Positions 62,907 through 64,000 of a stretch of DNA of 64,000 nt are shown here, piece by piece (position 1 is the stretch's first letter; the number at the start of each line of letters is the position of its first letter). The notes beneath the pieces were generated by a model, which was given only the letters and a program-made list of their open reading frames with translations, searched no databases and had not been told where the DNA came from. Source of the stretch: Planococcus halocryophilus (GTDB taxonomy: Bacteria; Bacillota; Bacilli; Bacillales_A; Planococcaceae); the NCBI RefSeq assembly GCF_022489025.1, contig NZ_JAKVTG010000010.1:47450-111449 (forward strand), read 5' to 3'. The position numbers and the translations under genes are program-made.

Positions 62907-63923
62907 ATGACTATAAACCCAGTACAGGACCAATTTCAACGTCCGATACGGGATTTGCGAATCTCGGTCACCGATCGCTGTAATTTCCGTTGCTCATACT
63001 GTATGCCAAAAGAAGTATTCGGTGATGATTATGCATTTTTACCAAAGCAGGAGTTATTATCATTTGAAGAGATACATCGCTTAACAAAAGTTTTTGTGGC
63101 GATGGGCGTCAAAAAAATTCGGCTTACTGGTGGAGAACCGTTAATGCGCAGAGGCTTACCTGAATTGGTTGGAAAAATTCTTTCAGTTGAAGGGGTAGAA
63201 GACATCGGTTTGACAACCAATGGATTGCTGCTTGGAAATCAGGCGCAAGCGTTATATGATGCTGGACTTCGCCGTTTGAATATTAGTTTAGATGCTTTGG
63301 ATCCAGAGTTATTCGGTAAACTGAATGGCAGAGGAATCGATCCTTCACATATTTTGAAACAAATTGAATTTGCTCAACAAGTCGGATTCGAAATTAAAGT
63401 CAATATGGTCGTGCAAAAAGACGTCAACGAACATGAGATTTTGCCGATGACGGCTTATTTTAAAGAACGAGGCATCACGTTACGGTTTATCGAATTTATG
63501 GATGTTGGGAACGATAACGGTTGGAGCTTTAAAAAAGTAGTTACTAAAAAACAAATTTTAGAGAAGTTGCAATCCGTGTATAAATTAGAGCCAGTAGATA
63601 AAGATTATTACGGAGAAGTAGCCAAACGTTATCGATTTGAAGAAGGGGAAGGACAAGTCGGATTTATAACATCCGTATCAGAGTCGTTTTGTTCTTCTTG
63701 TACACGCGCGCGTTTATCATCAGATGGAAAATTTTATACTTGCCTATTTGCAACAGGACATTTCGATATTCGTGAACTGATTCGAAATGGATTGAATGAT
63801 GAAGAATTACTCGAGAAAATTTCGTCTGTTTGGGAACGTAGAGACGATCGGTATTCAGATGAACGCACCGAACTAACAGCGAAAAATCGTAACAAAATTG
63901 GTATGTCGTATATTGGTGGTTAA
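62907..63923 (+). CDS. moaA: GTP 3',8-cyclase MoaA
   Basis: A 338-residue radical SAM enzyme that starts cofactor synthesis from GTP. The SAM cluster is CNFRCSYC (about residues 27-34), a second cluster is [18 protein letters not shown] near 255-272, and the chain ends in the essential Gly-Gly tail. AAAAGGAGATG precedes the ATG, 17 bp after mobA. MoaC, which works directly with MoaA, is not in this operon. Confidence 0.96.
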   Translation: MTINPVQDQFQRPIRDLRISVTDRCNFRCSYCMPKEVFGDDYAFLPKQELLSFEEIHRLTKVFVAMGVKKIRLTGGEPLMRRGLPELVGKILSVEGVEDIGLTTNGLLLGNQAQALYDAGLRRLNISLDALDPELFGKLNGRGIDPSHILKQIEFAQQVGFEIKVNMVVQKDVNEHEILPMTAYFKERGITLRFIEFMDVGNDNGWSFKKVVTKKQILEKLQSVYKLEPVDKDYYGEVAKRYRFEEGEGQVGFITSVSESFCSSCTRARLSSDGKFYTCLFATGHFDIRELIRNGLNDEELLEKISSVWERRDDRYSDERTELTAKNRNKIGMSYIGG

Positions 63924-63933
63924 GCCTACAATA

Positions 63934-63970
63934 AAAAGGAGAATCCTGTGTTATTAGGATTCTCCTTTTG
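63934..63970 (+). terminator. Molybdenum-cofactor operon terminator
   Basis: AAAAGGAGAATCCT pairs perfectly with AGGATTCTCCTTTT around a short loop, followed by T and GTC. Confidence 0.93.
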
Positions 63971-64000
63971 TCTATTGATAAATGTATTTATCTTTCGTTT

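Overview
The window looks like a chromosomal segment of a low-GC, Gram-positive, Bacillus-related organism. The best guess is Planococcaceae (Planococcus or a close relative); this is inference, not proof. Support: AGGAGG-type ribosome binding sites with many TTG/GTG starts, Rho-independent terminators after most genes, and Bacillus subtilis-type neighbourhoods (odhA-odhB next to yojN/yojO, xpaC-yaaN, ykoFEDC under a TPP riboswitch, pbuE under an adenine riboswitch, yrhD-yrhE formate dehydrogenase). No rRNA, tRNA, insertion sequence, prophage or CRISPR array was seen.

Layout. 1-2.2 kb: 3' end of a dapF-like gene and a PAS-GGDEF diguanylate cyclase. 2.2-10.1 kb: 2-oxoglutarate dehydrogenase (odhA, odhB), a DedA protein, and a MoxR ATPase/VWA pair. 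10.1-18.3 kb: a 21-bp-period repeat array, yaaN-xpaC, two cold-shock-domain genes (the first behind a long structured leader), the ABC-F gene ykpA, an MFS transporter and msrA. 18.4-21.2 kb: an LCP wall-polymer ligase behind a likely ECF-sigma promoter, an AI-2E-type permease and a short Spo0M-like protein. 21.2-25.3 kb: an apparent insertion holding a decayed gene fragment, a secreted glycerophosphodiesterase and a secreted lamin-tail/phospholipase-D protein, bounded by 168-bp identical direct repeats, one of which carries a decayed copy of the ykoC 3' end. 25.3-30.5 kb: ykoFEDC and pbuE, each under its own riboswitch on the minus strand. 30.7-42.8 kb: singletons, including an M48 peptidase with ankyrin repeats, a K+ channel, a macro-domain/VWA pair, AIM24, a luciferase-like oxidoreductase, WGR, three small unknown genes, a BI-1 family protein, an SGNH hydrolase, a fabH-type synthase that seems to start at CTG, and an IDEAL-domain protein. 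43-47 kb: a binding-protein ABC importer with two operator-like dyads. 47.2-52.7 kb: metallophosphoesterase, proline dehydrogenase, acetyltransferase/methyltransferase pair, a decayed lipoprotein gene and isocitrate lyase. 53-64 kb: a formate/molybdenum region with DUF1641, the formate dehydrogenase catalytic subunit behind a structured leader, DUF2294, fdhD, an OFA-family transporter and the cofactor operon moeA-mobB-moaE-moaD-mobA-moaA.

How the genes fit together. The last 11 kb form one functional unit: a formate dehydrogenase, the FdhD factor that activates it, a probable formate carrier, and most of the molybdenum-cofactor pathway (moaC is not in view). odhAB, aceA and putB belong to central carbon metabolism. 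The items most worth a second look are the terminator-like hairpins inside the csp and formate dehydrogenase leaders, the two unrelated tandem arrays that share an exact 21-bp period, the direct-repeat-bounded insertion, the paired 7-1-7 dyads before the ABC importer, the CTG start, and the macro/VWA gene pair.
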